The notes under the pieces: generated by a model | The model's database searches: none | Told to the model about the DNA's origin: nothing | Seen by the model: only the letters and a program-made list of their open reading frames with translations | Shown here: positions 54,222-64,000 of the stretch, piece after piece | Numbering within the stretch: the stretch's first letter is position 1 | Layout: the number at the start of each line of letters is the position of its first letter | Program-made: the position numbers and the translations under genes | Assembly: GCF_019468465.1 (NCBI RefSeq) | Contig: NZ_CP080519.1 | Location: 4,541,001 to 4,605,000 of the forward strand | Direction of reading: 5' to 3' | DNA length: 64,000 bases | DNA from: Amycolatopsis sp. DSM 110486 | GTDB taxonomy: Bacteria; Actinomycetota; Actinomycetes; Mycobacteriales; Pseudonocardiaceae

Positions 54222-55265
54222 TCACGGCTTGACGAGAACCTTCAGCGCCTCGCGGTCGGCCATCGCCTGGTAGCCCGCGGGCACGTCGGCGAGCCCGATC
54301 GTCCGGTCGAACACGCGGCCCGGCTGGTAGCGGCCCTCGAGCACGTCTGGCAGCAGCTGCGGGATGTAGTGGCGCGCGGGGGCCACGCCGCCGGTGATCG
54401 TGATGTTGCGCGTGAACACCGGGCGCCCGATCGGGCCCTCCGGGTACTGCGGCACGCCCACGCGGCTCAGCGCACCGCCCGCGCGCACCACGCCGAGGCC
54501 CATCTCGAACGCCGCCTTGGTGCCCACGCACTCCAGCACGGTGTGCGTGCCGTGGCCACCAGTCAGCTCACGCACGCGCGCGATGCCCTCGTCGCCACGC
54601 TCGGCCACGACATCCGTCGCGCCGAACTCGCGGCCCAGGTCGGTGCGCGCCTGGTGGCGTCCCATGAGGACGATGTGCTCGGCGCCGAGGCGCTTCGCGG
54701 CCAGCACGGCGGACAGGCCCACCGCGCCGTCGCCGATCACGGTCACCGCCTTGCCCGGCGCGACGCCGGCGGTCACGGCCGCGTGGTGGCCGGTGGAGAA
54801 CACGTCCGACAGCGTGAGCAGTGAAGCGAGCATGTCGTCGGAGGTTTCTTCAAGCGCCAGCGGGAGCTTCACGAGAGTGCCGTCGGCCTGCGGTACGCGC
54901 ACGGCCTCGCCCTGACCGCCGTCCACGCCGTCGACGCCCCAGTTGCCGCCGTGCAAGCACGAGGTCTGCAGCCCCTCGCGGCAGAACTCGCACGTGTTGT
55001 CCGAGTACACGAACGGCGCCACGACCAGGTCGCCCTTGCGCACGCTCGTCACGTCGGCACCGGTTTCCTCCACGACGCCGAGGAACTCGTGGCCGATCGG
55101 CCGGCCGTTCTCCTGCGCGGGCATGCCGCCGTACGGCCACAGGTCGCTGCCGCAGATGCAGGAGCGCACGACGCGGACCACGGCGTCCGTCGCCTGGGCC
55201 ACCTTCGGGTCGGCCACCGTCTGCACGCGGACGTCGCCGGCGCCGTAGATGAGTGTCGCTCGCAT
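54222..55265 (-). CDS. Zinc-dependent alcohol dehydrogenase (MDR family)
   Basis: A 347-residue medium-chain dehydrogenase. The catalytic zinc Cys is in CICGSDLWPYGG near residue 37 and GHEFLGVV near 58 carries the His/Glu. A structural-zinc loop, SDNTCEFCREG then TSCLHGG, lies near 90, with a fourth Cys not obvious. The Rossmann motif is VIGDGAVGLSAVL near 178. It is most like the glutathione-independent formaldehyde/threonine-type dehydrogenases annotated as zinc-dependent ADH. It is transcribed with the ALDH gene (about 65-75 bp apart). Confidence 0.9.
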   Translation of the reverse strand: MRATLIYGAGDVRVQTVADPKVAQATDAVVRVVRSCICGSDLWPYGGMPAQENGRPIGHEFLGVVEETGADVTSVRKGDLVVAPFVYSDNTCEFCREGLQTSCLHGGNWGVDGVDGGQGEAVRVPQADGTLVKLPLALEETSDDMLASLLTLSDVFSTGHHAAVTAGVAPGKAVTVIGDGAVGLSAVLAAKRLGAEHIVLMGRHQARTDLGREFGATDVVAERGDEGIARVRELTGGHGTHTVLECVGTKAAFEMGLGVVRAGGALSRVGVPQYPEGPIGRPVFTRNITITGGVAPARHYIPQLLPDVLEGRYQPGRVFDRTIGLADVPAGYQAMADREALKVLVKP

Positions 55266-55401
55266 AAAGATCCTTTCCGGGTTTTCGCCGTCATCTGTTC
55301 CGAGTCATCCGGGCCGGGATTCATTCCTCATGACGCATGCCCCGGTCGTGTCATGACAAATGGCCGGGGTGCTCAGCCGCGTCTCCACTTACGTTCAGAG
55401 C

Positions 55402-56013
55402 ATGACCAACCCGACCTCGGAACGCTGGCACAGCAACCCGTTCGTGGCCGTCTTCGACCGGATCGGCCCGCGCCGCGCACCTGTGCTCACAGGCGCGGTG
55501 TTCCTCGTCACGGCAGCGGCGCTCGTCGCTCAGCTCGCGGTGCCGGGGCTGCTGGAGCACGTGCGGCGCGACGGCGCGGCGATCGACACCGGACAGTGGT
55601 GGCGCCTGCTCACCGGCATGTTCTTCCAGGACGGCGGACTGCTCGGCGGCGTCTTCAATCTGGTGATCCTGGCGATCTTCGGCACGCTGGCGGAAAGCTA
55701 CTTCGGCCGCGTGCGCATGTTCGTCCTGTACTTCGGGTGCGGGCTGTTCGGCCAGTTCATGAGCTACGTCTGGCTGCAGCCGGTGGGTGCGGGCAACTCG
55801 ATGTGCGTCGCGGGGCTCATCGGCGCGCTGGCCGTGGCGCTGCTGCGGGCGCCGGCACGCCACGGCGTGCAGCTGCCGACGCAGGCGTTCGTGGTGCCGA
55901 TCCTCGTGGCGCCGCTCGCGGTCGTCGACACGCTCGTGCACGACAACCACGGCCTGCCCGCGTTGCTGGGCATGGCGCTCGGATTCGCGCTCCTGCCCAA
56001 GGTGCGCGGCTAG
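55402..56013 (+). CDS. Rhomboid-like intramembrane protein
   Basis: A 203-residue protein with about six membrane helices. The GQWWRLLTGMFFQDGG loop near residue 62, GAGNSMCVAGLIGAL near 132 (with the nucleophile-like Ser) and HDNHGLPALLGMALGF near 177 (late His) follow the rhomboid order. The active-site GxS context is unusual (GNSMC rather than GASG), so peptidase activity is uncertain. The ATG at 55402 starts MTNPTSERW. It is monocistronic, followed by a hairpin. Confidence 0.75.
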   Translation: MTNPTSERWHSNPFVAVFDRIGPRRAPVLTGAVFLVTAAALVAQLAVPGLLEHVRRDGAAIDTGQWWRLLTGMFFQDGGLLGGVFNLVILAIFGTLAESYFGRVRMFVLYFGCGLFGQFMSYVWLQPVGAGNSMCVAGLIGALAVALLRAPARHGVQLPTQAFVVPILVAPLAVVDTLVHDNHGLPALLGMALGFALLPKVRG

Positions 56014-56031
56014 CTCGGGGGCCCTGGGGGT

Positions 56032-56063
56032 ACGACGGCCCGGTCGGGGGACCGGGCCGTCGT
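56032..56063. terminator. Bidirectional terminator
   Basis: ACGACGGCCCGGT pairs perfectly with ACCGGGCCGTCGT around a 6-base loop, between the convergent rhomboid-like and DinB genes. Confidence 0.88.
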
Positions 56064-56067
56064 TGTG

Positions 56068-56616
56068 TCACTTGCTCCGGTAGAGATCCCGCAGCAGCAA
56101 CACTTCCGCGCAGTGGTGGATGGTCTCGCGGTTGATGTGCAGCACGAGCGCGGCCATCGGGTACTCGGCGAACGGCCCCTCGGCCTCGCCCACCGGACGG
56201 GCGAGCGCTTCGGCGTCGAGCCCCCGCACGCCCTTGATCCAGCTGTCGTACGCGGAGTCGAGCTGGTCGAGCGCCTCGGCCGCGGTGCCGGCGTAGGGGA
56301 AGGTCTCGTAGCTCATCGCCGGCCCGCCGAAGTGCGACGCGGCGCGCATGCCGAGCACGCCGACGATGACGTGCGAGAGCCGCCACGCGATCGTGGTGAC
56401 GGGCGGCGGTACCGGCTCCGGGTACGCGAAGTCGACGGTGAAGTCCCCTGCCCCGGGCCCGTCCGGCTTCTCCGCACGCGGGCGCACGGTCCAGCAGTTC
56501 GGCACAGGTTGCCAGAAGTACTCGTCGTCCCCGAGCCCGTCGAGCCGCGAACGCACGTGGTGCTGCCAGTGCCAGTCGAGTTGGTCGTGCAGTTCGGTGG
56601 TCCATTCGACAGTCAT
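56068..56616 (-). CDS. DinB family protein
   Basis: A 182-residue four-helix-bundle protein of the DinB/YfiT superfamily. Candidate metal ligands are His in LDWHWQHHVRSRL near residue 15 and RLSHVIVGVLG near 78, and HINRETIHHCAEVLLLRDLY near 160. The VPNCWTVRP segment near 38 is family-typical. These often act as thiol-S-transferases, here probably mycothiol or bacillithiol-type enzymes. The ATG at 56616 is the first strong start. It is divergent from guaA. Confidence 0.85.
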   Translation of the reverse strand: MTVEWTTELHDQLDWHWQHHVRSRLDGLGDDEYFWQPVPNCWTVRPRAEKPDGPGAGDFTVDFAYPEPVPPPVTTIAWRLSHVIVGVLGMRAASHFGGPAMSYETFPYAGTAAEALDQLDSAYDSWIKGVRGLDAEALARPVGEAEGPFAEYPMAALVLHINRETIHHCAEVLLLRDLYRSK

Positions 56617-56746
56617 GGGGGAACGGTAAGACGCTTCGCGGACAGGTGCGGTCCTCATTCGGAGGCCAGTCACGGGGTGAGGGCGGCGTGACCCAGCCCA
56701 CCTGGGACTATGGAGGCAAAAGCGCTCATTCGCCTGGAGGTCGTAG

Positions 56747-58303
<1,557 letters not shown>

Positions 58304-58313
58304 GCTGAACGCC

Positions 58314-58346
58314 AAGGGGCCCCGTCGGGATTCGACGGGGCCCCTT
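58314..58346. terminator. Terminator after guaA
   Basis: AAGGGGCCCCGTCG pairs perfectly with CGACGGGGCCCCTT around a 5-base loop. Confidence 0.92.
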
Positions 58347-58354
58347 CGCGTTCG

Positions 58355-58389
58355 GTGGTGTTTGAAGGTCAGTGGTGTTTGAAGGGTCA
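58355..58389. repeat. 17/18-bp tandem duplication
   Basis: GTGGTGTTTGAAGGTCA is followed at once by GTGGTGTTTGAAGGGTCA; the second unit includes the stop codon of the minus-strand small gene. It looks like a slippage duplication. Confidence 0.8.
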
Positions 58390-58599
58390 GTACCGCTTGC
58401 GCCGCAAGGAAGCCGCCAGCAGCAGCACTCCGATGAACACCGCGCCACCCGCGACAACCCAGCGGAAGTCGAAGGCGGGCAGCCAGCTCGCGCCGTCGGA
58501 GAGCACGTAGCCCGAGACCAGCAGGGTCGCGAGGCCGACGATCAGGGTGATCACGTCCACGCCGCGGCGGCGGGTCGGGATGTTCGAGTTGTCAGCCAC
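58387..58599 (-). CDS. Small two-helix membrane protein
   Basis: A 70-residue protein with a short hydrophilic, basic start (ADNSNIPTRRRGVD) followed by two hydrophobic helices (about 18-36 and 45-62) and the basic tail RRKRY. GTG 58599 overlaps the end of the PspC-domain gene by eight bases, so they are translated together. It likely sits in the membrane beside the PspC/LiaF-like protein. No family name is recalled. Confidence 0.7.
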   Translation of the reverse strand: MADNSNIPTRRRGVDVITLIVGLATLLVSGYVLSDGASWLPAFDFRWVVAGGAVFIGVLLLAASLRRKRY

Positions 58600-59899
58600 G
58601 GAGCACCTCCACGCTGCCGGCACCGTTGGTCACGTTCAGGGTGATCTTCTGCCCGCCCGGCCCGTCGTCGCCGAAGTCGGTCCCGGTCAGCGCCCCCTGG
58701 CCGACGCCGCTCGTGGAGCGGTCGAGGCAGTCGACGTCGCCGGCGGAGTTCTTGCAGGTGTAGGTGACATCGGCGTTCGCCGGCACGGTCACCCGGGTGT
58801 CGCCGGCGCCGTTGCTGACCGAGGTGGTGATCGGGTCGCCGGCCGGCAGCTGTGTCAGGTCGAGGTCGATGTCGCCCGCCGCGTGCCGGTACACCGGCTG
58901 CAACTCGGCCACCGAGTGCGGGGTCGCGTCGAGGTCGCCGACGCCGCCGCGCAGGTCGATGCTGTTGAACGCACTGGTCGTCATGATCATGCCGACGATC
59001 GCGAGCGGCAGCGCCACAGCGATGAGCCCGCGTGAGCCGCGGACGAACGCGCCGGCCACCATGCCGACGCCGAGCACGCCCAGCACCAGGCCGATGATGT
59101 GGCGCACCGAGAACCAGTCGACGCCGTTGAGGTTCAGGACCACGCCCACGCCGGCCACGACCACGGCCGCCGCCATCGTCACCGAACCGATCTTCGACCG
59201 CGGCTGCCGCGGCTGCGGGGCCGGATCGTCGGACTCGTAGTGGTAGGGGTTCTCCGGCGGCGTCGGCCCCGCCGGGTCCGGCAGGTCCCAGCCCGCCGGA
59301 TCGGCGGCCAGCGGGTCCCAGCCGGGAGCGGCGGCGCCCATGGGTTCCGTCGTGGTGTCCGTCATCGTGAAGGCTCCGGTTCCGGGCACGGCCTGGGCCG
59401 TCTCATACGCGGGGTACGCGACGACCGGCGCCGGGCGGTTGTCCTGTCCGCGGCTGCGGTGCAGGAGGTAGAGGCTCGCCGAGAGCAGCGCGAACCCGAT
59501 GAGGCCACCGCCGTCGAACCAGCCGTTGCCGAACGTGAGACCGACCGCCGGGATCAACGCGATGGTGAGCACCACGGCGAACGCCTTCGACATCGTCGAG
59601 CGCCCGCGGCCGATCATCGCCTCGAAGCCCGACGTCTCGTCGCCCTCGCTCGGGAACAACAGCCAGCCGAGCAGGTAGAACACCAGCCCGAAGCCGCCGA
59701 ACACCATCGCCGCGACCAGCGCCACCCGGATCACAACTGGGTCGATGCCGTACCGGTTCCCCAGCCCCGCCGCGACCCCCGCGACCTTGCGCCCCACGTG
59801 CGGCCGGCGCGGCCGGCTCACCCAGAAATCCTTCACCGTCTCCTCGAAGCCGTTGAAAGGATTCGACTTCGGGCTCGGCGCCTCATTCGCACCACTCAT
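58592..59899 (-). CDS. PspC-domain envelope-stress protein with LiaF-like C-terminus
   Basis: A 435-residue membrane protein. The N-terminal PspC domain (about 33-85) reads VGRKVAGVAAGLGNRYGIDP, with VFYLLGWLLFP closing the helix. Two further helices follow (about 105-145), then a Pro-rich cytoplasmic linker, and more helices (about 238-300). A beta-rich outer domain then contains Gly/Asp repeats like SNGAGDTRVTVPA and ends LNVTNGAGSVEVLRG, typical of DUF2154/LiaF-like domains. It is divergent from the two-component genes and probably their sensor partner or target. Confidence 0.82.
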   Translation of the reverse strand: MSGANEAPSPKSNPFNGFEETVKDFWVSRPRRPHVGRKVAGVAAGLGNRYGIDPVVIRVALVAAMVFGGFGLVFYLLGWLLFPSEGDETSGFEAMIGRGRSTMSKAFAVVLTIALIPAVGLTFGNGWFDGGGLIGFALLSASLYLLHRSRGQDNRPAPVVAYPAYETAQAVPGTGAFTMTDTTTEPMGAAAPGWDPLAADPAGWDLPDPAGPTPPENPYHYESDDPAPQPRQPRSKIGSVTMAAAVVVAGVGVVLNLNGVDWFSVRHIIGLVLGVLGVGMVAGAFVRGSRGLIAVALPLAIVGMIMTTSAFNSIDLRGGVGDLDATPHSVAELQPVYRHAAGDIDLDLTQLPAGDPITTSVSNGAGDTRVTVPANADVTYTCKNSAGDVDCLDRSTSGVGQGALTGTDFGDDGPGGQKITLNVTNGAGSVEVLRG

Positions 59900-60024
59900 A
59901 CGGCAAAGCATGCGCGACCCGCGGCGGCGCCACATCGGGGACGTTCCCTGAGGTTTCCCCTGAGTGCCGCCGGTGTCCGGGGCGTGATCAGGGGCTTCCC
60001 CGATGTCAGAACTGTTCGCGGCGT

Positions 60025-61446
60025 GTGACGATGGACGGCGTGCAGGACTTCCTCGACCTCGGCGCCGCCGGGCAGGTGAGCGACCCGGCCCGGGGGCCGG
60101 TGCCGCCTGCCGTCATGACGGCCACCGCGGCTTCCGGCGCCCCGGGGACTTCCGGGACGTCCGGGGCCTCCGAGGTCGCCGGGCAGCCCGGGCGGCCGAA
60201 GATGCACCGGCGCCGCAGCGGGCGGGCCGTGGCCGGTGTCGCGGGCGGGCTCGCGGACCACCTCGGCGTGCCCGTGCTGTGGGTGCGCCTGGCGTTCGCG
60301 CTGCTCGCGGCCCTCAACGGCGCCGGTTTGCTCGCGTACGGGCTTCTCTGGGTCTTCGTGCCGCAGCAGGCCGAGGACACCGCCGAGGTCGACAGCAAGA
60401 AGGCCACGAAGGAACGTCAGCAGGCGTTCGGCCTCATCGCGCTCGGCATCGGTCTCGCCATCGCGAGCGGAACGCTGTCCGGCACCATCCGCGGCTGGGT
60501 CGCCGTGCCGCTGGCCATCGCCATGCTCGGCGCGGCCGTGGTCTGGCGCGAGGCCGACGAATCGCAACGCCGGCGCTGGCGCACGGGGGCGCGCGACGGC
60601 GTCACGGGCGCGTTCGTGGGCGGCGGCGGCCGCAGCGCCGCGATCATCCGGATCCTCGCCGGCGTGGCACTCGTGGCCACCGGCATCGGGGTCGTCGTCT
60701 TCCGCAGCGGCAGCTTCGACCAGGTCAAGTTCGCCCTCATCGCCGTGCTCGCCACGCTGGTCGGCGTGGCCGTGCTGACGATCCCGTTCTGGCTGCGCCT
60801 GGTCCGCGACCTCGGCGACGAGCGCCGGGCGCGCATCCGCACCGACGAGCGCGCCGAGATCGCCGCGCACCTGCACGACTCCGTGCTGCAGACGCTCGCC
60901 CTGATCCAGCGCCAGTCCGACCAGCCGCACGAGGTCGCGCGGCTGGCGCGCGGCCAGGAGCGCGAGCTGCGCGGCTGGCTCTACGGCCCCGGTGGCTACG
61001 GCAAGCCGAGTGACAAGAAGTCGAAGGAGCAGGAAGAAGGCGCCGTCCCGCTGTCCGAGGCGCTCGGCGCCGCGTGCGGCGAGGTCGAGGACACCTTCGC
61101 GATCTCCGTCAGCCAGGTCGTGGTCGGCGACGTCGAGATCGACGGACCCCTCACGGCCCTCGTCCAGGCCGCCCGCGAAGCGCTGGTCAACGCGGCCAAG
61201 CACGCCGGCGTCGACGAGGTCAGTGTGTACGCCGAGGTCGAACCCACCGAGGTCACGGTCTTCATCCGCGACCGCGGCAAGGGCTTCGACCCCGAGGTGG
61301 TCCCCGCCGACCGCCACGGCCTCGCCGACTCGATCCGCGGCCGCATGGAACGTCACGGCGGCACCTGCAGGCTGCGCACCGCGCCGGGCGAGGGCACCGA
61401 AGTCCAGCTGGCCATGCCGCTCAAAGCGGCCAAGGGCGCGGCGTGA
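60025..61446 (+). CDS. PspC-domain sensor histidine kinase
   Basis: A 473-residue membrane kinase. The N-terminal PspC domain (about 58-115: MHRRRSGRAVAGVAGGLADH and LLAYGLLWVFVP) is followed by helices (about 133-170 and 208-255). The phosphoacceptor His lies in EIAAHLHDSVLQTL near 285 (HisKA_3). The HATPase domain has AAREALVNAAKHAG near 388, DRGKGFD near 417 and GLADSIRGRMERHGG near 433. GTG 60025 or ATG 60031 may start it. The response-regulator gene follows after 46 bp. Confidence 0.92.
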   Translation: MTMDGVQDFLDLGAAGQVSDPARGPVPPAVMTATAASGAPGTSGTSGASEVAGQPGRPKMHRRRSGRAVAGVAGGLADHLGVPVLWVRLAFALLAALNGAGLLAYGLLWVFVPQQAEDTAEVDSKKATKERQQAFGLIALGIGLAIASGTLSGTIRGWVAVPLAIAMLGAAVVWREADESQRRRWRTGARDGVTGAFVGGGGRSAAIIRILAGVALVATGIGVVVFRSGSFDQVKFALIAVLATLVGVAVLTIPFWLRLVRDLGDERRARIRTDERAEIAAHLHDSVLQTLALIQRQSDQPHEVARLARGQERELRGWLYGPGGYGKPSDKKSKEQEEGAVPLSEALGAACGEVEDTFAISVSQVVVGDVEIDGPLTALVQAAREALVNAAKHAGVDEVSVYAEVEPTEVTVFIRDRGKGFDPEVVPADRHGLADSIRGRMERHGGTCRLRTAPGEGTEVQLAMPLKAAKGAA

Positions 61447-61492
61447 CGTCGCTATGCTCAGGCTGGGCGACAACGAGCGAGGGAGCAGCACG

Positions 61493-62161
61493 GTGACGGA
61501 GACCCAGCGCGAGCCGGTCAAGGTGTTCCTCGTGGACGACCACGCGCTCTTCCGCGCCGGGGTCCGCACGGAGCTCGACTCGATCACCGACGAGGTGCAG
61601 GTGGTCGGCGAGGCCGGTTCGGTGGCCGACGCCGTCGCCGGCATCGCGCGCACCAAACCGCAGGTCGTGCTCCTCGACGTGCACATGCCCGACGGTGGTG
61701 GCGCCGAGGTGCTGCGCCGCGTGCGCCCGGAGCTGCCCGACGTCGTGTTCCTCGCGCTGTCGGTGTCCGACGCCGCCGAGGACGTGATCGCCGTGATCCG
61801 CGGCGGCGCGCGCGGCTACGTCACCAAGACCATCTCGTCGAAGGAGCTCGTGCGCGCGATCGTCCGAGTGGCCGACGGCGATGCCGTGTTCTCCCCGCGC
61901 CTGGCCGGTTTCGTGCTCGACGCGTTCGCCGACCGCCCCGGTTCGGCACCGATCAACGACCCCGAGCTCGACCTGCTCACCCCGCGCGAGCGCGACGTCC
62001 TGCGCCTGCTCGCGCGCGGCTACGCGTACAAGGAGATCGCGTCGGAGCTGTTCATCTCGGTCAAGACGGTGGAGACGCACGTGTCGAGCGTCCTGCGCAA
62101 GACCCAGCTGTCCAACCGCTACGAGCTCTCCCGCTGGGCCTCGGACCGCCGGCTCGTCTAG
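61493..62161 (+). CDS. LuxR-family response regulator
   Basis: A 222-residue NarL-type regulator. The REC domain is complete: acidic pair VDDHALFRAG near residue 15, phospho-Asp in VVLLDVHMPDGGG near 60, and Lys in GYVTKTIS near 112. The C-terminal HTH reads LTPRERDVLRLLARGYAYKE and VKTVETHVSSVLRKT. It pairs with the upstream PspC kinase. GTG 61493 follows GGGAG; ATG 61454 would add 13 residues. Its stop overlaps the convergent EamA stop by four bases. Confidence 0.94.
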   Translation: MTETQREPVKVFLVDDHALFRAGVRTELDSITDEVQVVGEAGSVADAVAGIARTKPQVVLLDVHMPDGGGAEVLRRVRPELPDVVFLALSVSDAAEDVIAVIRGGARGYVTKTISSKELVRAIVRVADGDAVFSPRLAGFVLDAFADRPGSAPINDPELDLLTPRERDVLRLLARGYAYKEIASELFISVKTVETHVSSVLRKTQLSNRYELSRWASDRRLV

Positions 62162-63075
62162 GCGGCGGGCTCCGCGGCCACCAGCGGCTTCGGGGCCACG
62201 GCCTTCTTCCGCTGCACCCGCGTGAGCGCGACGCCGCCCAGCACCACGACCATGCCCGCGATCACGCGGAAGCTCAGCTGCTCGTGCAGGAAGATCGCGC
62301 CCAGGGCCACCGACACGATCGGCAGCAGGTACCCGACCACCGACGCCGCGACGGCGCCTTCGCTGGCCAGCAGCTGGTAGTTGAGGGCAAACGCGATCCC
62401 GGTCCCGCCGATGCCGAGGATCACCACGGCGAACGCGGCCAGCGGCGTCAGGTGCACCGGCGACAGCCCGCCGAACGGCACCACCAGCACGAGGAACCCG
62501 GCGGCGATCATCATCTGCCCGCCCGACAGCGCGTAGGGCGAGTCGCCGGTGTCCGAGAGGTAGCGGCCCTCGTAGACGAACGCGAAGCCGTAGCTCGCCG
62601 CCGCCGCGAGGCAGGCCAGCGCGCCCCAGCTCAGCAGGCCGGACGCCTCCCACGGCGCGAAGATCAGCAGGATTCCCGCCAGGCCCACCACAAGTCCGGC
62701 CGCGCGCATCGCCGTCATCCGGTGGCGGACCCCGAGGAACGGCGCCACCACGAGCACCCACAGCGGCGTCGTCGAGTTCAGCACGCCGGTGATGCCGGAG
62801 TCCACAGTGGTCTCACCGATCGCGAAGAGCAGGAACGGCAACGCGTTGTGGAAGAACGCGGCCACGGTGAGGTGGCGCCACGTGCGCTTGTCCGTCGGCA
62901 GCCGGCGGCGACCGAGCCGGCACAGCGCCACGAGCACCACGGCGCCGAGCACCAAGCGCGCCAGCACCAGCTGCACCGGCGAGAACGCCGCGAGCCCCAG
63001 CTTGATCCAGAAGAAGCTCGAACCCCACATCAGTGCCAGCGCGGCAATCCTGAGCAAGGTCTTCGTCTCGCCCAC
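62158..63075 (-). CDS. EamA/DMT-family transporter
   Basis: A 305-residue drug/metabolite transporter with ten hydrophobic helices in two EamA repeats. The first repeat opens LLRIAALALMWGSSFFWIK, and the second contains ALSGGQMMIAAGFLVLVVPF. The C-terminal tail is basic. GTG 63075 follows GGAGG (minus strand), and the start is 105 bp from the divergent LysR gene, which probably controls it. The substrate may be an amino acid or metabolite. Confidence 0.88.
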   Translation of the reverse strand: MGETKTLLRIAALALMWGSSFFWIKLGLAAFSPVQLVLARLVLGAVVLVALCRLGRRRLPTDKRTWRHLTVAAFFHNALPFLLFAIGETTVDSGITGVLNSTTPLWVLVVAPFLGVRHRMTAMRAAGLVVGLAGILLIFAPWEASGLLSWGALACLAAAASYGFAFVYEGRYLSDTGDSPYALSGGQMMIAAGFLVLVVPFGGLSPVHLTPLAAFAVVILGIGGTGIAFALNYQLLASEGAVAASVVGYLLPIVSVALGAIFLHEQLSFRVIAGMVVVLGGVALTRVQRKKAVAPKPLVAAEPAA

Positions 63076-63179
63076 CCCGGTTCCTCCTTCTCGGCCGAAG
63101 TTCAGCCTGACCCCGCCCAGACGTAAGGACAAGCGAAAATAACTGCAGGAACGCTTAAGCAGAGCTGTAGAATTCGGCC

Positions 63180-64000
63180 ATGCTCGACGTGCGGCGAATG
63201 CAGGTACTGCGCGCGGTGATCACCAGCGGGTCGATCACCGCCGCGGCGCGGAACCTCGGGTACACCCCGTCGGCGATCAGCCAGCAGCTCTCGGTCCTCG
63301 AACGCGAGGCGGGCACCGAGCTGCTCGAACGCGTCGGCCGCGGCATCCGGGCCACGCCCGCGGGCGTGCTGCTGTCGGAGCACGCCGAGACGCTGAGCGC
63401 GGAGCTGGCGCGCGCCGAAGCGGCGTTGACGGAGCTCAAGGAGGGGCGCACCGGCAAGCTGGCCATCCGCTACTTCGCCACAGCCGGCGCTTCGGTGATC
63501 CCGCACGCCGTGGCCGCCGTCCGCCGCGAGCACCCCGGCGTGTGGCTCGACCTCAAGCTCGTCGACCCCGACGACCCGATGCCCGAGGTGGAGGAGGGCC
63601 GCGCCGACGTCGCGATCGTCGTCTTCCCCCGGCCCGCGCCGCCGGCGAAGGGGATCGAGCTCGTGCACCTGCTCGACGACCCGTACCGCGCGGTGCTGCC
63701 CCGCGCGCACCCGCTGGCGCGCAAGCGCGTGCTCGACCTGACCGACCTCGCCGACGAGCCGTGGGTGGGCGTGGACCCGATGCCCGGGATGTGCCGCGCG
63801 ATCCTCGACGGCGCGTGCGCTTCGGCCGGGTTCGCGCCCAACATCGTGGTCGAGTCGGAGGACTACCTCACGGCGCAGGGCTTCATCGCGGCTGGGCTGG
63901 GCGTGGGGCTGGTGCCGGAGCTGGGTGTCGGGCCCGCGCACCCGGGCGTGGCCGTGCGGCGGATCCGCAACCCCGAGCCGTGCCGGATCATCCACGCCGC
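63180..64000 (+). CDS. LysR-family regulator (3' partial)
   Basis: An LTTR cut by the window end after about 273 residues. The HTH (residues about 3-60) has LRAVITSGSITAAARNLGYT and PSAISQQLSVLEREAG. The effector domain starts near 90 (GKLAIRYFATAGASVIPHAV), and the EDYLTAQGFIAAGLGVGLVP segment near 230 is typical. The ATG at 63180 is the first in frame after the spacer. It is divergent from the EamA transporter, so it is a likely regulator of that gene. Confidence 0.92.
   Translation, partial: MLDVRRMQVLRAVITSGSITAAARNLGYTPSAISQQLSVLEREAGTELLERVGRGIRATPAGVLLSEHAETLSAELARAEAALTELKEGRTGKLAIRYFATAGASVIPHAVAAVRREHPGVWLDLKLVDPDDPMPEVEEGRADVAIVVFPRPAPPAKGIELVHLLDDPYRAVLPRAHPLARKRVLDLTDLADEPWVGVDPMPGMCRAILDGACASAGFAPNIVVESEDYLTAQGFIAAGLGVGLVPELGVGPAHPGVAVRRIRNPEPCRIIHA

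Overview
The window is chromosomal DNA of a very high-GC actinomycete. The best guess is the Pseudonocardiaceae (Amycolatopsis-like). The grounds are strong G/C in third codon positions, many GTG starts, four-base ATGA/GTGA gene junctions, a WhiB3 regulator, a SigD/RsdA sigma pair, a mycothiol-dependent enzyme fold and a His-tailed GroEL1. The gene order glmS - nnrD - alr - tsaE - tsaB - rimI - tsaD - groES - groEL1 - whiB3 - TPR-like protein - sigD - rsdA - DUF5319 - guaB2 - guaB3 - choD - guaA matches, from memory, the Mycobacterium tuberculosis Rv3436c-Rv3396c block. The species is an inference; no rRNA or tRNA gene is present to settle it.

Layout. 1-3.9 kb: end of a type VII secretion-like substrate locus, with an EspC-like small protein and repetitive, acidic or proline-rich partners. 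4.3-5.8 kb: an alpha/beta hydrolase and a RibD/DHFR-like reductase on the minus strand. 6.3-15.9 kb: glmS, NAD(P)H-hydrate repair, a DeoR regulator/xylulokinase/sugar-ABC ATPase operon, alr, a hydrolase and tsaE. 16.1-19.6 kb: a minus-strand acyl/malonyl-CoA module (SDR, fused carboxyltransferase, MatB-like ligase) lying between tsaE and tsaB. 19.7-21.8 kb: tsaB-rimI-tsaD.

21.9-31.5 kb is an island between tsaD and groES. It holds a UDP-GlcNAc 2-epimerase, a cluster built around an actinobacterial exosortase (57-aa LAATG membrane protein, choice-of-anchor P-type secreted protein, exosortase, GT2 glycosyltransferase), a secreted peptidoglycan amidase, a methyltransferase, and an arsenic/heavy-metal set (ArsR, ArsM, CadD-like). 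31.6-33.8 kb: CIRCE-controlled groES-groEL1. 34-36 kb: PadR, SDR and TetR genes. 36-41.7 kb: whiB3, a MerR-like regulator, a TPR-like protein, an orphan response regulator, sigD-rsdA and DUF5319. 41.8-49.3 kb: guaB2, a broken DUF3574 gene, an MFS transporter, guaB3, a GNAT enzyme and choD. 49.3-56.6 kb: accessory metabolism (mycothiol-type enzyme, twin lipoproteins, FAD oxidase, ALDH, ADH, rhomboid-like, DinB). 56.7-58.3 kb: guaA. 58.4-62.2 kb: a PspC/LiaF-like envelope-stress module with its two-component system. 62.2-64 kb: an EamA transporter and a divergent LysR gene cut by the window end.

The most unusual signals are: the exosortase locus with its tiny LAATG protein; two copies of a roughly 100-nt structured element (13108-13212 and 21841-21942) whose stems pair in both copies although their sequences differ; a 20-bp-phased repeat array at 15918-16097; and a recurrent GTCCAC-N-GTGGAC-like palindrome inside many unrelated genes, where it forces rare A/T-ending codons.
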